In this document: positions 50,773 to 59,400 of the stretch, piece after piece
How the letters are laid out: every line of letters begins with the position of its first letter
How positions within the stretch are numbered: the stretch's first letter is position 1
NCBI GenBank assembly: GCA_023150915.1
Contig: JAKLKA010000030.1
Location: 1-60,446, forward strand
DNA length: 60,446 nucleotides
Reading direction: 5' to 3'
Origin: Polyangiaceae bacterium
GTDB taxonomy: Bacteria; Myxococcota_A; Polyangia; Polyangiales; Polyangiaceae
Program-made: the position numbers and the translations under genes
The notes under the pieces: model-generated
The model's input: the letters and a program-made list of their open reading frames with translations, nothing else
Databases searched by the model: none
Told to the model about the DNA's origin: nothing

Positions 50773-50777
50773 GGAGG
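50773..50777 (+). promoter_or_regulatory. Ribosome binding site GGAGG of speA, supporting a TTG start
   Basis: GGAGG is 5 nt before TTG 50783 but 14 nt before ATG 50792, so the TTG is the better start. Confidence 0.6.
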
Positions 50778-50782
50778 CGAAG

Positions 50783-52702
50783 TTGAACGAGATGATCGAG
50801 AACGGCGAGGTCTGGACCTCGCAGAAGAGCGCGCAGCTCTACCAGATCCAAGGCTGGGGCCTGCCCTACTTCAGCGTCACCGACGAGGGCACGGTGCAGG
50901 TCACGCCCGACCCCACGCGCGAACGCAACATCAACCTCTACGAGCTGGTGCAGCACCTCGAGGCCCGCGGGCTGGATCTGCCGCTGCTCATTCGCTTCAG
51001 CGACGTCGTCGAGCACCGCATCAAGCGGATCAACGAGGCGTTCGAGCGCGCCATCGTCGAGTACGAGTATCAGGGCATCTATCGCGGCGTGTTCCCGGTG
51101 AAGGTGAACCAGCAGCGGCACCTGATCGAAGACGTGGTCGAGTACGGCCGGCGCTGGCAGTTCGGTCTGGAAGCGGGCAGCAAACCCGAGCTCTTGATCG
51201 CCTTGGCCGCCATGCAAGAGGTCGGCGGGCTGATCATTTGCAACGGCTACAAGGACCTGCACTACATCGAGACGGCCCTGGTCGCGCAGAAGTTCGACAA
51301 GACGGTGATCGTGGTGCTCGAGCGCATCGAAGAGCTCGACCACGTGTTCCGTGCCACCGAGAAGCTGGGAATTCGTCCGGTGCTCGGCGTGCGCAGCAAG
51401 CTGAGCGCCAAGGGCGTCGGCCGCTGGGCGAATTCCGCGGGAGATCGCGCGAAATTCGGCCTGACCATGACCGAGATCGTCGAGCTGGTGGACCGCCTCG
51501 CGGCCAAAGACATGCTCGACTGCCTGCAGCTCTTGCACTTCCACATCGGCAGCCAGATCTCGAGCATCATCCCCATCAAGAACGCCATCCAAGAGGCCGC
51601 CAACATCTATACCGAGCTCGCCAAGATGGGCTGCAAGATGGGCTTCCTCGACGTGGGTGGTGGTCTGGCCATCGACTACGACGGCTCGAAGACGGACTTC
51701 CACGCCTCGAAGAACTACACGCTGCAAGAGTACGCGGCCGACGTGGTCGCCCACGTGCAGTCGGCCTGCAACAAGTCCAACGTCCCCTGCCCCACCCTGG
51801 TCAGCGAGAGCGGGCGCGCCGTCGCAGCGCACCACTCGGTGCTCGTGTTCGAGGTGGTCGGCGTGAACGAGGTGCGCTTCGGCGACCCGGTGGAGCCGAA
51901 GGCCGAGGCGCACCGCCTGGTCAAGGATCTGTACGAGACCTACAAGGGCATCAGCGCCAAGAACGTGCAAGAGTCGTGGCACGACGCCACGCAAGCCAAA
52001 GAAGAGGCGCAGAACCTGTTCAAGTACGGCTACCTCAGCCTGCGCGAGCGGGCACAAGCCGAGCGCCTTTTCTGGAATTGCTGCGAGAAGATCCAGGGCC
52101 GGGTGAAGCGGCTCAAGTTCGTGCCCGAAGAGCTGTGGGATCTCGAGCGCACGATGAGCAGCATCTACTACTGCAATTTCAGCCTGTTCCAGTCGGCGCC
52201 GGACATCTGGGCCATCGACCAGCTCTTCCCCATCATGCCCATCCACCGCCTGGACGAGCAGCCGCAGGTGACGGCCCGCCTGGCGGATCTGACCTGCGAC
52301 AGCGACGGCATGATCGATCGCTTCATCGACGTGGAAGAGGACAAGCAGGTGCTCGAGGTCCACGACTATCGACCGAACGAACCCTATTTCATGGGCATGT
52401 TCTTGAACGGCGCCTACCAGGAGATCCTGGGGGATTTGCACAACCTGTTCGGTGACACCAACGCCGTGCACGTGCGCCTGACCGACGAGGGCTACGAGGT
52501 CCGCCACGTGGTGAAGGGCGACAGCATCGCCGACGTGCTCCGGTACGTGGAGTATCAGCCGGAGGTCATGGTCGAGGCGGTGCGCAAGCAAGCCGAGCGC
52601 GCCGTGCAGAGCGGGCGGCTGACCAACGAGCAGATGCGCACGCTGATGCAGCACTACGAGCAGGCTCTCAGGAGCTACACCTATCTGACCGACAGCGAGT
52701 AG
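50783..52702 (+). CDS. speA: Biosynthetic arginine decarboxylase
   Basis: 639 residues from TTG 50783, usual length. It is a PLP enzyme that converts arginine to agmatine for polyamine synthesis. Hallmarks are GVFPVKVNQQRHLIEDVV with the PLP Lys, EAGSKPELLIAL, LGVRSKLSAKGVGRW, LHFHIGSQISSI, FLDVGGGLAIDYDGSKT and SESGRAVAAHHSVL. C-terminal DLTCDSDGMIDRFIDVE is also typical. No agmatinase or other polyamine gene is adjacent. The GGAGG at 50773-50777 decides the start. The gene ends in a hairpin shared with the convergent pseudokinase gene. Confidence 0.93.
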   Translation: MNEMIENGEVWTSQKSAQLYQIQGWGLPYFSVTDEGTVQVTPDPTRERNINLYELVQHLEARGLDLPLLIRFSDVVEHRIKRINEAFERAIVEYEYQGIYRGVFPVKVNQQRHLIEDVVEYGRRWQFGLEAGSKPELLIALAAMQEVGGLIICNGYKDLHYIETALVAQKFDKTVIVVLERIEELDHVFRATEKLGIRPVLGVRSKLSAKGVGRWANSAGDRAKFGLTMTEIVELVDRLAAKDMLDCLQLLHFHIGSQISSIIPIKNAIQEAANIYTELAKMGCKMGFLDVGGGLAIDYDGSKTDFHASKNYTLQEYAADVVAHVQSACNKSNVPCPTLVSESGRAVAAHHSVLVFEVVGVNEVRFGDPVEPKAEAHRLVKDLYETYKGISAKNVQESWHDATQAKEEAQNLFKYGYLSLRERAQAERLFWNCCEKIQGRVKRLKFVPEELWDLERTMSSIYYCNFSLFQSAPDIWAIDQLFPIMPIHRLDEQPQVTARLADLTCDSDGMIDRFIDVEEDKQVLEVHDYRPNEPYFMGMFLNGAYQEILGDLHNLFGDTNAVHVRLTDEGYEVRHVVKGDSIADVLRYVEYQPEVMVEAVRKQAERAVQSGRLTNEQMRTLMQHYEQALRSYTYLTDSE

Positions 52703-52722
52703 CCGCGCCGCTCCGGCGCGGC
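52702..52722. terminator. Hairpin between speA and the pseudokinase gene (9-bp stem, CTC loop)
   Basis: GCCGCGCCG-CTC-CGGCGCGGC is a perfect 9-bp inverted repeat starting in the speA stop codon. No T-tract follows on either strand. It matches the design of the hairpin at 47705-47725 in loop, stem length and convergent setting. Confidence 0.5.
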
Positions 52723-52724
52723 CC

Positions 52725-54368
52725 TCAGCTCAGCTCTTCCAGCGCCCGCGCGATGGCCACGGTGCTGTCGGCAGCGCGCAGCGCGGTCTCGACGCGGGCG
52801 GGCACCACGAGGCGCGGCGCTCGCGCGAGCAGATCGAGGCAGAGCTCCCGCGCAAGCTCGGTGCTTTGCGCCGCAGCGTCGGGACTCCGGACGGCGTCCA
52901 TCAGATCGCGCAGCCAGAGCCGGTCGTGGTCGTCGATGGCGAAGCGGCGAAAGCGCGCGTCGGGAAGCGCGACCCCGGCAAGGCCCAGCGCGCCGAGGAT
53001 GGCGTTGGCCTCGGCCGCCACGGCCAGCGCCGTCGAGGCGTCGAGGCCGCGCTTGCCGAGCAAGACGTCGTTGGCCGAGCGCCCGTGACGCTCGACCGCG
53101 AAATAGGGTTGCCCGAGCCCGGTCACGCCATGCGCAACGATCGGAGCGACCCCGGGAAGCGCGATCTGCCGTGCTAGCTCGACGTTCTGTGCATAACGCT
53201 GCGTGTCGGCCACCGTGCCGACCCGAACCCACACCGAGAGCTGGCGGGCCAAGAGCACGCCGCTGGTGAACAGCTCGCGCTCGGCGCGGCTCCCGTCTTC
53301 GGGCGGTGCGCGCTCGGTGAGCCCAATGCCGCCAATGCGACGACCGCCGAGGGCCACGGCCCACGGCCGCGGGAAATCGACGCCGTGCTTCTCGAGCACC
53401 CCGAGGTGGGCCGCGGCCTCTCTCTCGAGCCCGCGAGCCAAGAGCCAGCGGGCCAGGGCCAGGCCGGCGTCGGCGCGGGACCGATCGCCCGGAGGGAGCA
53501 GCTCGAACAAGACGCGCAGCCCGGTCAGCGAGCGCGGGTCGTTCGCCAGATCGATGCCCGCCTCGAACAGCCGCCGGCACACCTGAGGCACCTGGCTCTC
53601 GAGCACGCCCTTCGGCAGGGTCAGCAGCATGACCGTTCCGCGGGCAAGCGCTTCGGCGTCGAACGGGTTCGGCACTCCACGCACGATCACCGCGTGGGCC
53701 GCACGCAGCGGCACCACGATGTTCGCCAGCGCCTCGGGTAATCGCTCGGCCGAAGCGTCGAACGCCTTTTGGAAGGTGGCGCTCGAGAGCAAGCTGAACA
53801 AGAGCTGGGGCCGGTCGCGTTCGTGGGTCAGCTCGACGATCAGATCGAGCACGCGCCGCATCTGCGCGGCGCTGACCGATCCGAAGTCGATGCGACGCAG
53901 CGCCGCGGTGAGCGCCGGGACGGCCTCGGGCCGTGCCGCGTCTTTCAAGCTCTCGAGGTAGAGCAGCAAATAGGCGATGTCCGGCGAGAACCGGATGATG
54001 CCCTCGAGCAGGCGCAAGCGACTGCCGGGGTCGAGCCGCTGCGCAGCCAGCTCGACCCGGCTCTTCTCGACCTTGTCGAGCAGGTGCTGACACACGCCGC
54101 GGTGGCTGGGCTCGCGCGCGCCGTTCAGCAGCAGGTCCTCGGCGGCGTTGACCTTCAGGGCCAGGACCTTGCGATGCTCTTTCAAGAAGCGCAGGTGCAC
54201 GCGCATCTCTGCCACCTCGGCGGCGGTGAGGGGCGCGTCAGAGGGCTTCGCCGCGTCGACCGCCGGCTTGGCCGCCGCGATCACCCGGGCGGCGGACTCG
54301 GGCGGTTTCTGGGGTGGCCCGCGGCGACGGCGCCGCCGGCGATCGGCGTGAGGCTCTCGGTCGGGCAT
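52725..54368 (-). CDS. Helical-repeat protein with likely Ser/Thr pseudokinase domain
   Basis: 547 residues. After a basic N terminus (RRRRRRG) come about 300 residues of helical repeats. Residues ~345-535 read like a degenerate Hanks kinase: PIVAHGVTGLGQPYFAVER resembles the hinge region of kinases, LGLAGVALPDARFRRFAI takes the place of the catalytic loop but lacks HRD and the Lys and Asn, and DHDRLWLRDL replaces DFG. The glycine loop and ATP Lys are also not seen. If the fold call is right it is a catalytically dead kinase acting as scaffold or regulator. No membrane segments or signal peptide. Promoter-like TAGACT (54394-54399) lies upstream. Confidence 0.5.
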   Translation of the reverse strand: MPDREPHADRRRRRRRGPPQKPPESAARVIAAAKPAVDAAKPSDAPLTAAEVAEMRVHLRFLKEHRKVLALKVNAAEDLLLNGAREPSHRGVCQHLLDKVEKSRVELAAQRLDPGSRLRLLEGIIRFSPDIAYLLLYLESLKDAARPEAVPALTAALRRIDFGSVSAAQMRRVLDLIVELTHERDRPQLLFSLLSSATFQKAFDASAERLPEALANIVVPLRAAHAVIVRGVPNPFDAEALARGTVMLLTLPKGVLESQVPQVCRRLFEAGIDLANDPRSLTGLRVLFELLPPGDRSRADAGLALARWLLARGLEREAAAHLGVLEKHGVDFPRPWAVALGGRRIGGIGLTERAPPEDGSRAERELFTSGVLLARQLSVWVRVGTVADTQRYAQNVELARQIALPGVAPIVAHGVTGLGQPYFAVERHGRSANDVLLGKRGLDASTALAVAAEANAILGALGLAGVALPDARFRRFAIDDHDRLWLRDLMDAVRSPDAAAQSTELARELCLDLLARAPRLVVPARVETALRAADSTVAIARALEELS

Positions 54369-54433
54369 GGCTGCTCTGTCCGCGGGGACCGGCAGTCTAG
54401 CCGGGGCCGGGCGACTTATCGAAGCGGGAATTC

Positions 54434-54464
54434 TTGGACGGGGCCGGGGCGTTGTCGCTACGAT
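54434..54464 (+). promoter_or_regulatory. Candidate promoter TTGGAC - 19 nt - TACGAT of the lytic transglycosylase
   Basis: TACGAT ends 12 nt before GTG 54477. The 19-nt spacing is longer than usual. Confidence 0.35.
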
Positions 54465-54476
54465 CCGCCGAGCCCC

Positions 54477-55091
54477 GTGAAATCCTCGTCCTTGCCGCTG
54501 CGAATGGCCGCCACCGTGACGGGCGCGGCGCTGCTCACGTTCAGCGCGCCTGGGCAGGCCGACATCTACCGCAGCGTCGACGCCGACGGCGTGGTGTCGT
54601 TCACCAGCCGTCCGACCGGCAAGGGGAGCGAGCTCTACGCCAAGGACAAGCCGAAGATCGCGGCGTTCATGCCCAGCGACACGTCGCCCGAGCGCTTCTC
54701 GCGCTACGACGTGTACATCCGGCAGGCTGCAACGCTCTATCAGATCCCCGAAGAGCTGGTGCGCGCCGTGATCAAGGTCGAGAGCGACTTCGACCCGCGC
54801 GCCGTGTCACGGGCGAACGCCCGCGGTCTGATGCAGCTCATCCCAGAAACCGCCGAGCGCATGATGGTCACCGACCACTTCGACCCCCGCCAGAACATCT
54901 TCGGAGGCACCCGCTACCTGCGGGTGTTGGCCAACATGTTCAACGGCGACCTCGAGCTGACCATCGCGGCCTACAACGCAGGCGAGAACGCGGTGATCCG
55001 CAACGGCGGCATCCCGCCGTACGAAGAGACGCAGGCGTACGTCGGCAAGGTCCTGGGGTACTACCGGCACTATCGGTCGCAGGGGAAGTGA
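54477..55091 (+). CDS. Lytic transglycosylase with DUF4124 domain
   Basis: 204 residues from GTG 54477. A signal peptide (about 1-27, ATVTGAALLTFSAPGQA) exports it. DUF4124 follows (DIYRSVDADGVVSFTSRP), then a C-terminal SLT domain with the catalytic Glu in VIKVESDFDPRAVS, GLMQLIPETAERM and AAYNAGENAV. Such enzymes cleave peptidoglycan glycan strands with formation of anhydromuramic ends. It is a single-gene unit, convergent with the WYL regulator (29-nt gap). Confidence 0.9.
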   Translation: MKSSSLPLRMAATVTGAALLTFSAPGQADIYRSVDADGVVSFTSRPTGKGSELYAKDKPKIAAFMPSDTSPERFSRYDVYIRQAATLYQIPEELVRAVIKVESDFDPRAVSRANARGLMQLIPETAERMMVTDHFDPRQNIFGGTRYLRVLANMFNGDLELTIAAYNAGENAVIRNGGIPPYEETQAYVGKVLGYYRHYRSQGK

Positions 55092-55120
55092 GCCGGCGGT
55101 GACTCTCGTGGGTCCGCTCG

Positions 55121-56188
55121 CTACTTCTTCTTCTTGGGTCGCACGCCGTATTGCCCGAGCGCTTGCTCGAGCTCCTCGCGCACCCGTGTGACCAACTCTG
55201 GCGGCTCGATGACCTTGGCGCGCGGCCCCCACTCGAGCACCCAGCTCACGACCGGATTCAGGTTGCCGACCGTCATGCCGAGCCGCACGCCACCGCCGGC
55301 GATGGCTTGCAGCTTCTGCGAGCCGTGAACCTTGCGGGTTCGAAGGTATTCCGCACCCTGGGCGTCGAAGTCGATCACGACCTTGTGCCGGGTTTCGCTG
55401 CGCCAGATCCCGAGCTCACCCTGGAAATAGTCGTCGATCCTGAAGTCGTCGGGCAACGCGAAGCGCTCTTGGGTGGCGCACTCGGTGTCGCGCATGCGGT
55501 CGAGCACGAAGGTCCGGATCTCGTTCTTGGCGACGTGAAGGCCCACGCAGTAGATCGCGTCGCGGTGCAGCACCAGCGCATAGGGGTGGATGGTGATGCG
55601 CTCTTCTTCCTTCTTGGCGGCGCTGCGGTACGAAAGGCCCAAGGGTCTCAGGTCCGAGACCGCCTGGAACAGATCGTCGAGCTCTTCGGTCTTCTCGGCG
55701 TAGTTCTTGGGCGCGAAAGGGAAGTAGAGGAAGCGTTCTTCGAGTCGGGCGTCCGCCAGCCCTGCGTTCGGGCCACGCCCGGGACGCTGGGCGAACGCCA
55801 ACAGCTTGTTGATCGCCAGATCGATCTCTTCGAACAGCGCAGAGCCCCGCATCGGTTCGAACAGCCGGCGCGCCGCCAAGAGCGCATAGGCTTGGGTGCG
55901 GCGCAGCTCGACCTTGCGCGGGGCTTCGCTCTGCCGAATGCGCCACAGCAGTGCGCCGCCGCCTTTCTCTTGGTGGCTCTCGAGGTCGTACTCGCGCTCC
56001 ATCTCTTTCAGGTAGCGGCGCATGGTGCGCGCGCTCACGTCGATGGCGTCGGCGAGCTCGTACAGCGTCAGCCCGCGAGGGTGTCGCGCCAAGAGGTCGC
56101 GCATCACGTCCAGCCGGCGGTGCTGGGTGAATCGACCTTGGGGGCGTCCGAGGGGCCTGGCCAAACGCGAGAGTCTCCGCTGTCGCAA
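55121..56188 (-). CDS. WYL-domain transcriptional regulator
   Basis: 355 residues. The N-terminal helix-turn-helix is LTLYELADAIDVSARTMRRYLKEME, and the WYL domain runs about 150-340 (LSYRSAAKKEEERITIHPYALVLHRDAIYCVGLH, in part), binding nucleotides or ligands in known members. A poly-Lys tail ends the protein. Start TTG 56188 precedes the HTH; GTG or ATG near 56107 would cut into its first helix. WYL regulators often control phage or stress genes, but no such gene is seen nearby. It is divergent from the giant surface protein gene (254-bp gap). Confidence 0.85.
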   Translation of the reverse strand: MRQRRLSRLARPLGRPQGRFTQHRRLDVMRDLLARHPRGLTLYELADAIDVSARTMRRYLKEMEREYDLESHQEKGGGALLWRIRQSEAPRKVELRRTQAYALLAARRLFEPMRGSALFEEIDLAINKLLAFAQRPGRGPNAGLADARLEERFLYFPFAPKNYAEKTEELDDLFQAVSDLRPLGLSYRSAAKKEEERITIHPYALVLHRDAIYCVGLHVAKNEIRTFVLDRMRDTECATQERFALPDDFRIDDYFQGELGIWRSETRHKVVIDFDAQGAEYLRTRKVHGSQKLQAIAGGGVRLGMTVGNLNPVVSWVLEWGPRAKVIEPPELVTRVREELEQALGQYGVRPKKKK

Positions 56189-56442
56189 TTAGCGTCGCGC
56201 GCAGCGGGCGTCACCGGGCACGCGACGATTGCGGCCCGATCCGTTCCACACTGAAACAGTCGAGAATCGGCTGTAGGTCCAGGTGGGTGAAATCGCGGGT
56301 AGCGGAGCCTTGAGGCCGGGTGCGGGACCAGGTAGCTTTCAGGTTGGCTCAGCATTCTTGGGCCGAGCCACGGGCGGGCTCGGCCACCACGGTTCCTTGG
56401 CGGAACCCACCCGTTGTCACCGGCAGATTCGAGGGCGTGCTC
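56189..56442. other. 254-bp gap before the giant surface protein gene
   Basis: No coding frame is supported here. GAGGG at 56431-56435 is the ribosome binding site of the gene at 56443. I found no promoter of the short-leader type for either neighbour. Several TTGG/TTGT steps are present, but none has a good -10 box. Confidence 0.5.
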
Positions 56443-59400
56443 ATGGCGGACCAGAGAGAGCGTGTCGTGCGGCTTTTGACCCGAGGCGCGGGGCTCGCGT
56501 TGTTCGGTTGGGCTGCGCTCGCAGCGCTGCCCAAGCCGGCAGCGGCGCAAGAGCCGGCGTCGTGTCTGAACCCGGACCCATCGGTCTGGCCGAAGCCATC
56601 TCGCCCGTACTTCATGCTGGTGGTCGACACGTCGGGGTCGATGACGGCATGCACCACTCCGCCGACCACTTACCCGACGGAGTGCAACCAAGCTGCCGCG
56701 GGCTACCAGCTGAACTCGTGCGGTTTCGTACCCAACCGTTTGAATGACGCGAAGTGCGCGCTGCGCAGCACCGTCCAGGCGTTCGCGGGCGAAGCCAACT
56801 TTGGGCTCTCCACCTTCGCAAGCTACATCTCCGGGTGCGGCAACGGGGCCTGCGCCAGTGCGTGCGGCACGCCGACCGGCGGTACCTGCGACTTCGACTA
56901 CTACTCGGGCAGTGGCTGTTCGTTCAACGTGTTCCCCGGCGCCACCAACGCATGCGGGAACAATCCATCCTGCTCTGCGGGCGCAGGCCCGGGTGCACCG
57001 AACTGGCCGGAAGGTGCATGGCAGAACGGAGGCAACGTCCTCGTGGGGATGTTGCAGGATCCGACCTGGGGCCCTGCCCCGCCGCCGACCAACGTTACCG
57101 AGATCCTGAAATACTTTGACGGTCAGTGCAACGAGAGCAAGGAGTTGTTCGCTGCCGGCGCAACGCCAATTGCAGGGTCGCTCAGGACTGCGGCCCAGTA
57201 TCTGCGTGCGGGCTGGTCTCTGTGGTCGAACACAAACTACTGTCCGCCGCTGAACTACTCATTTCCGACTCCGCTCACCGCAAGCGACCGCGCTTGCCGA
57301 AGCTTGAACGTCATCCTCGTGACCGACGGCGACGAGAATTGTGCAGTTCCAGGTGGGACGAACGCGCAGAACCTCGCGCAGGCGGTTGCGGCAGCACAGG
57401 ATCTCTACCAGACGGGTGTGACCCTCGGGGGCACCAATTGGAAGGTGAAGACGCACGTCATCAACTTCGCCGGCGGCACCCAGGCAAACACCAACGCCAT
57501 CGCCGCCGCCGGCGGGACCACGACCAGCCTGTTCGCGACGAACGAGACGACGCTCAGCCAGGCGCTGGCCAACATCATCTCCGGCGCGATCAAGCCCGAG
57601 GTCTGCGACAACACCGACAACAACTGCAACGGCTGCACCGACGAGGGCTACGCCCATTATTGCAACCGGCGCACCGACTGCTGCACCGCGGCGCGGGCAA
57701 CGTGCCTGGCACAATACGAAGCGTCGATCACCCCCGGCAACCCAACCGGCGATCTGACCAAGCTGCCCTGCACCACCCAGCCGCAGCAGAGCCAGCCCCT
57801 GAACTGGCTCTGCTACGATCCGAAAGAGCAGTGCAACAGCCAGGACGACAACTGCAACGGCACGGTCGACGAGAACCAGGTCAAGTGCGGCAACCCCCTG
57901 CACTGCCCGTTGCCCGAGACGTGCAACAACGAGGACGACAACTGCGACGGCGTGATCGACAACGCCAGCGGCAGCGGCGTGCCGTTCAGCATCTGCCCCA
58001 ACAACTGCCAGCCCAGCGCCGAGATCTGCGACGGCTGTGACAACGACTGCGACGGCGTGGCGGACGACGGCGTGGTGGCCATTCCCTGCGGTTTCTCGCC
58101 GCCCGCCAACTGCACCGGCACCCAGAGCTGCCTGAGCACCGGCCAGGCCGTGGCGGTGGGCGGCTGCGTGGGCAGCGGCGTGCCCAAGGGCTTCGGCACC
58201 TGCAATGCGGCGCCGCAGAGCGAGATCTGCGACGGCCTGGACAACAACTGCAACGGCACGGTGGACGAGGGCATCGCGCCGACCGCATGCCAGATCCCGG
58301 GGCAGCCCGGCCTGGTCTACAAGGACACCTTCGCCCAGAGCCAGTGCGTCAAGGGCCAGCTGCCCTGCAACGGCACGTGCAGCGGCTGGATCGGTCCCAG
58401 CGCCGAGGTCTGCGACGGCATCGACAACGACTGCGACGGTGTGGTCGACGACGGCGTGCCGGGTGTGAATCAAGACTGCGGCCTGCAGGGCGGCATCTGC
58501 ACCAAGGGCAAGACCGCCTGCGTGGGCGGCGTGCTGGTCTGCCAGGGCGGCACCCCGCCCCAGCCCGAGAGCTGCAACGGCATCGACGACGACTGCGATG
58601 GCAAGGTCGACGACGCCCCGCTCAGCGATCAGCCCGCGGCTCCCGGCTGCTGGAACCTGCCCGCCACTGGTTGCAACCCGGTCTGCACCCACAAGAACGT
58701 CTCGTGGTGCCCGCCCGCCGGCGGCACCTGCACCGGCGTCGGCGGCTTGACCGATCCGTGTCAGGTCGGAACGCTGGCCTGCAACGGCACCCAGGGCTGG
58801 AAGTGTCAGGGCGGCAAGGCGCCCGGGCCCGAGGTCTGCGACGGCGTCGACAACGACTGCGACGGCACCAAAGACGACAACGTCTCGGGCGTGGGCCAAG
58901 ACTGCGGCAGCACCACCCCGCCCTGTGCCCCCGGCAAGACCGCCTGCGTCAACGGCACCATCGAGTGCCAGGGCGGCGTGAAGCCCACCCCCGAGGTCTG
59001 CAACGCCAAGGACGACGACTGCAACGGCACCGTCGACGACGGCCTCGGCCTCGGCGGGCCCTGCGCCGCCGTCTACGACACCACCGCCTATCCCGGTGAT
59101 CGCACCAAGGGCGAGTGCAAGCCCGGCATCAGCAGCTGCGACCCCAAGGGCACCGGCCAGACCATCTGCCAGGGCGGCGTCGGCCCCAGCCCCGAGGTCT
59201 GCGACGGAAAAGACAACGACTGCGACGGACAGACCGACGAGGCCGGCCCCGCTCCCGACGGCATCGACGGCTCTGCCAACCCCAGCGACCCCAACCAGAA
59301 GATCGGCGACGCCTGCGGCATCGACGAGGGTGAGTGCAAGAAGGGCAAGCTGGTCTGCGACAGCGGCAAGTTCGTGTGCGCCAACGGCATTGGCCCGCAG

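Noticed and set aside
50675-50782. speA start at GTG 50675
   Set aside because: It would overlap the CPBP protease gene, while GGAGG supports TTG 50783.
57259-58899. A 546-residue minus-strand frame opposite the giant surface protein
   Set aside because: It is an antisense shadow of the repetitive Cys/Asp-rich coding region; the plus-strand frame has a VWA metal site and repeats.
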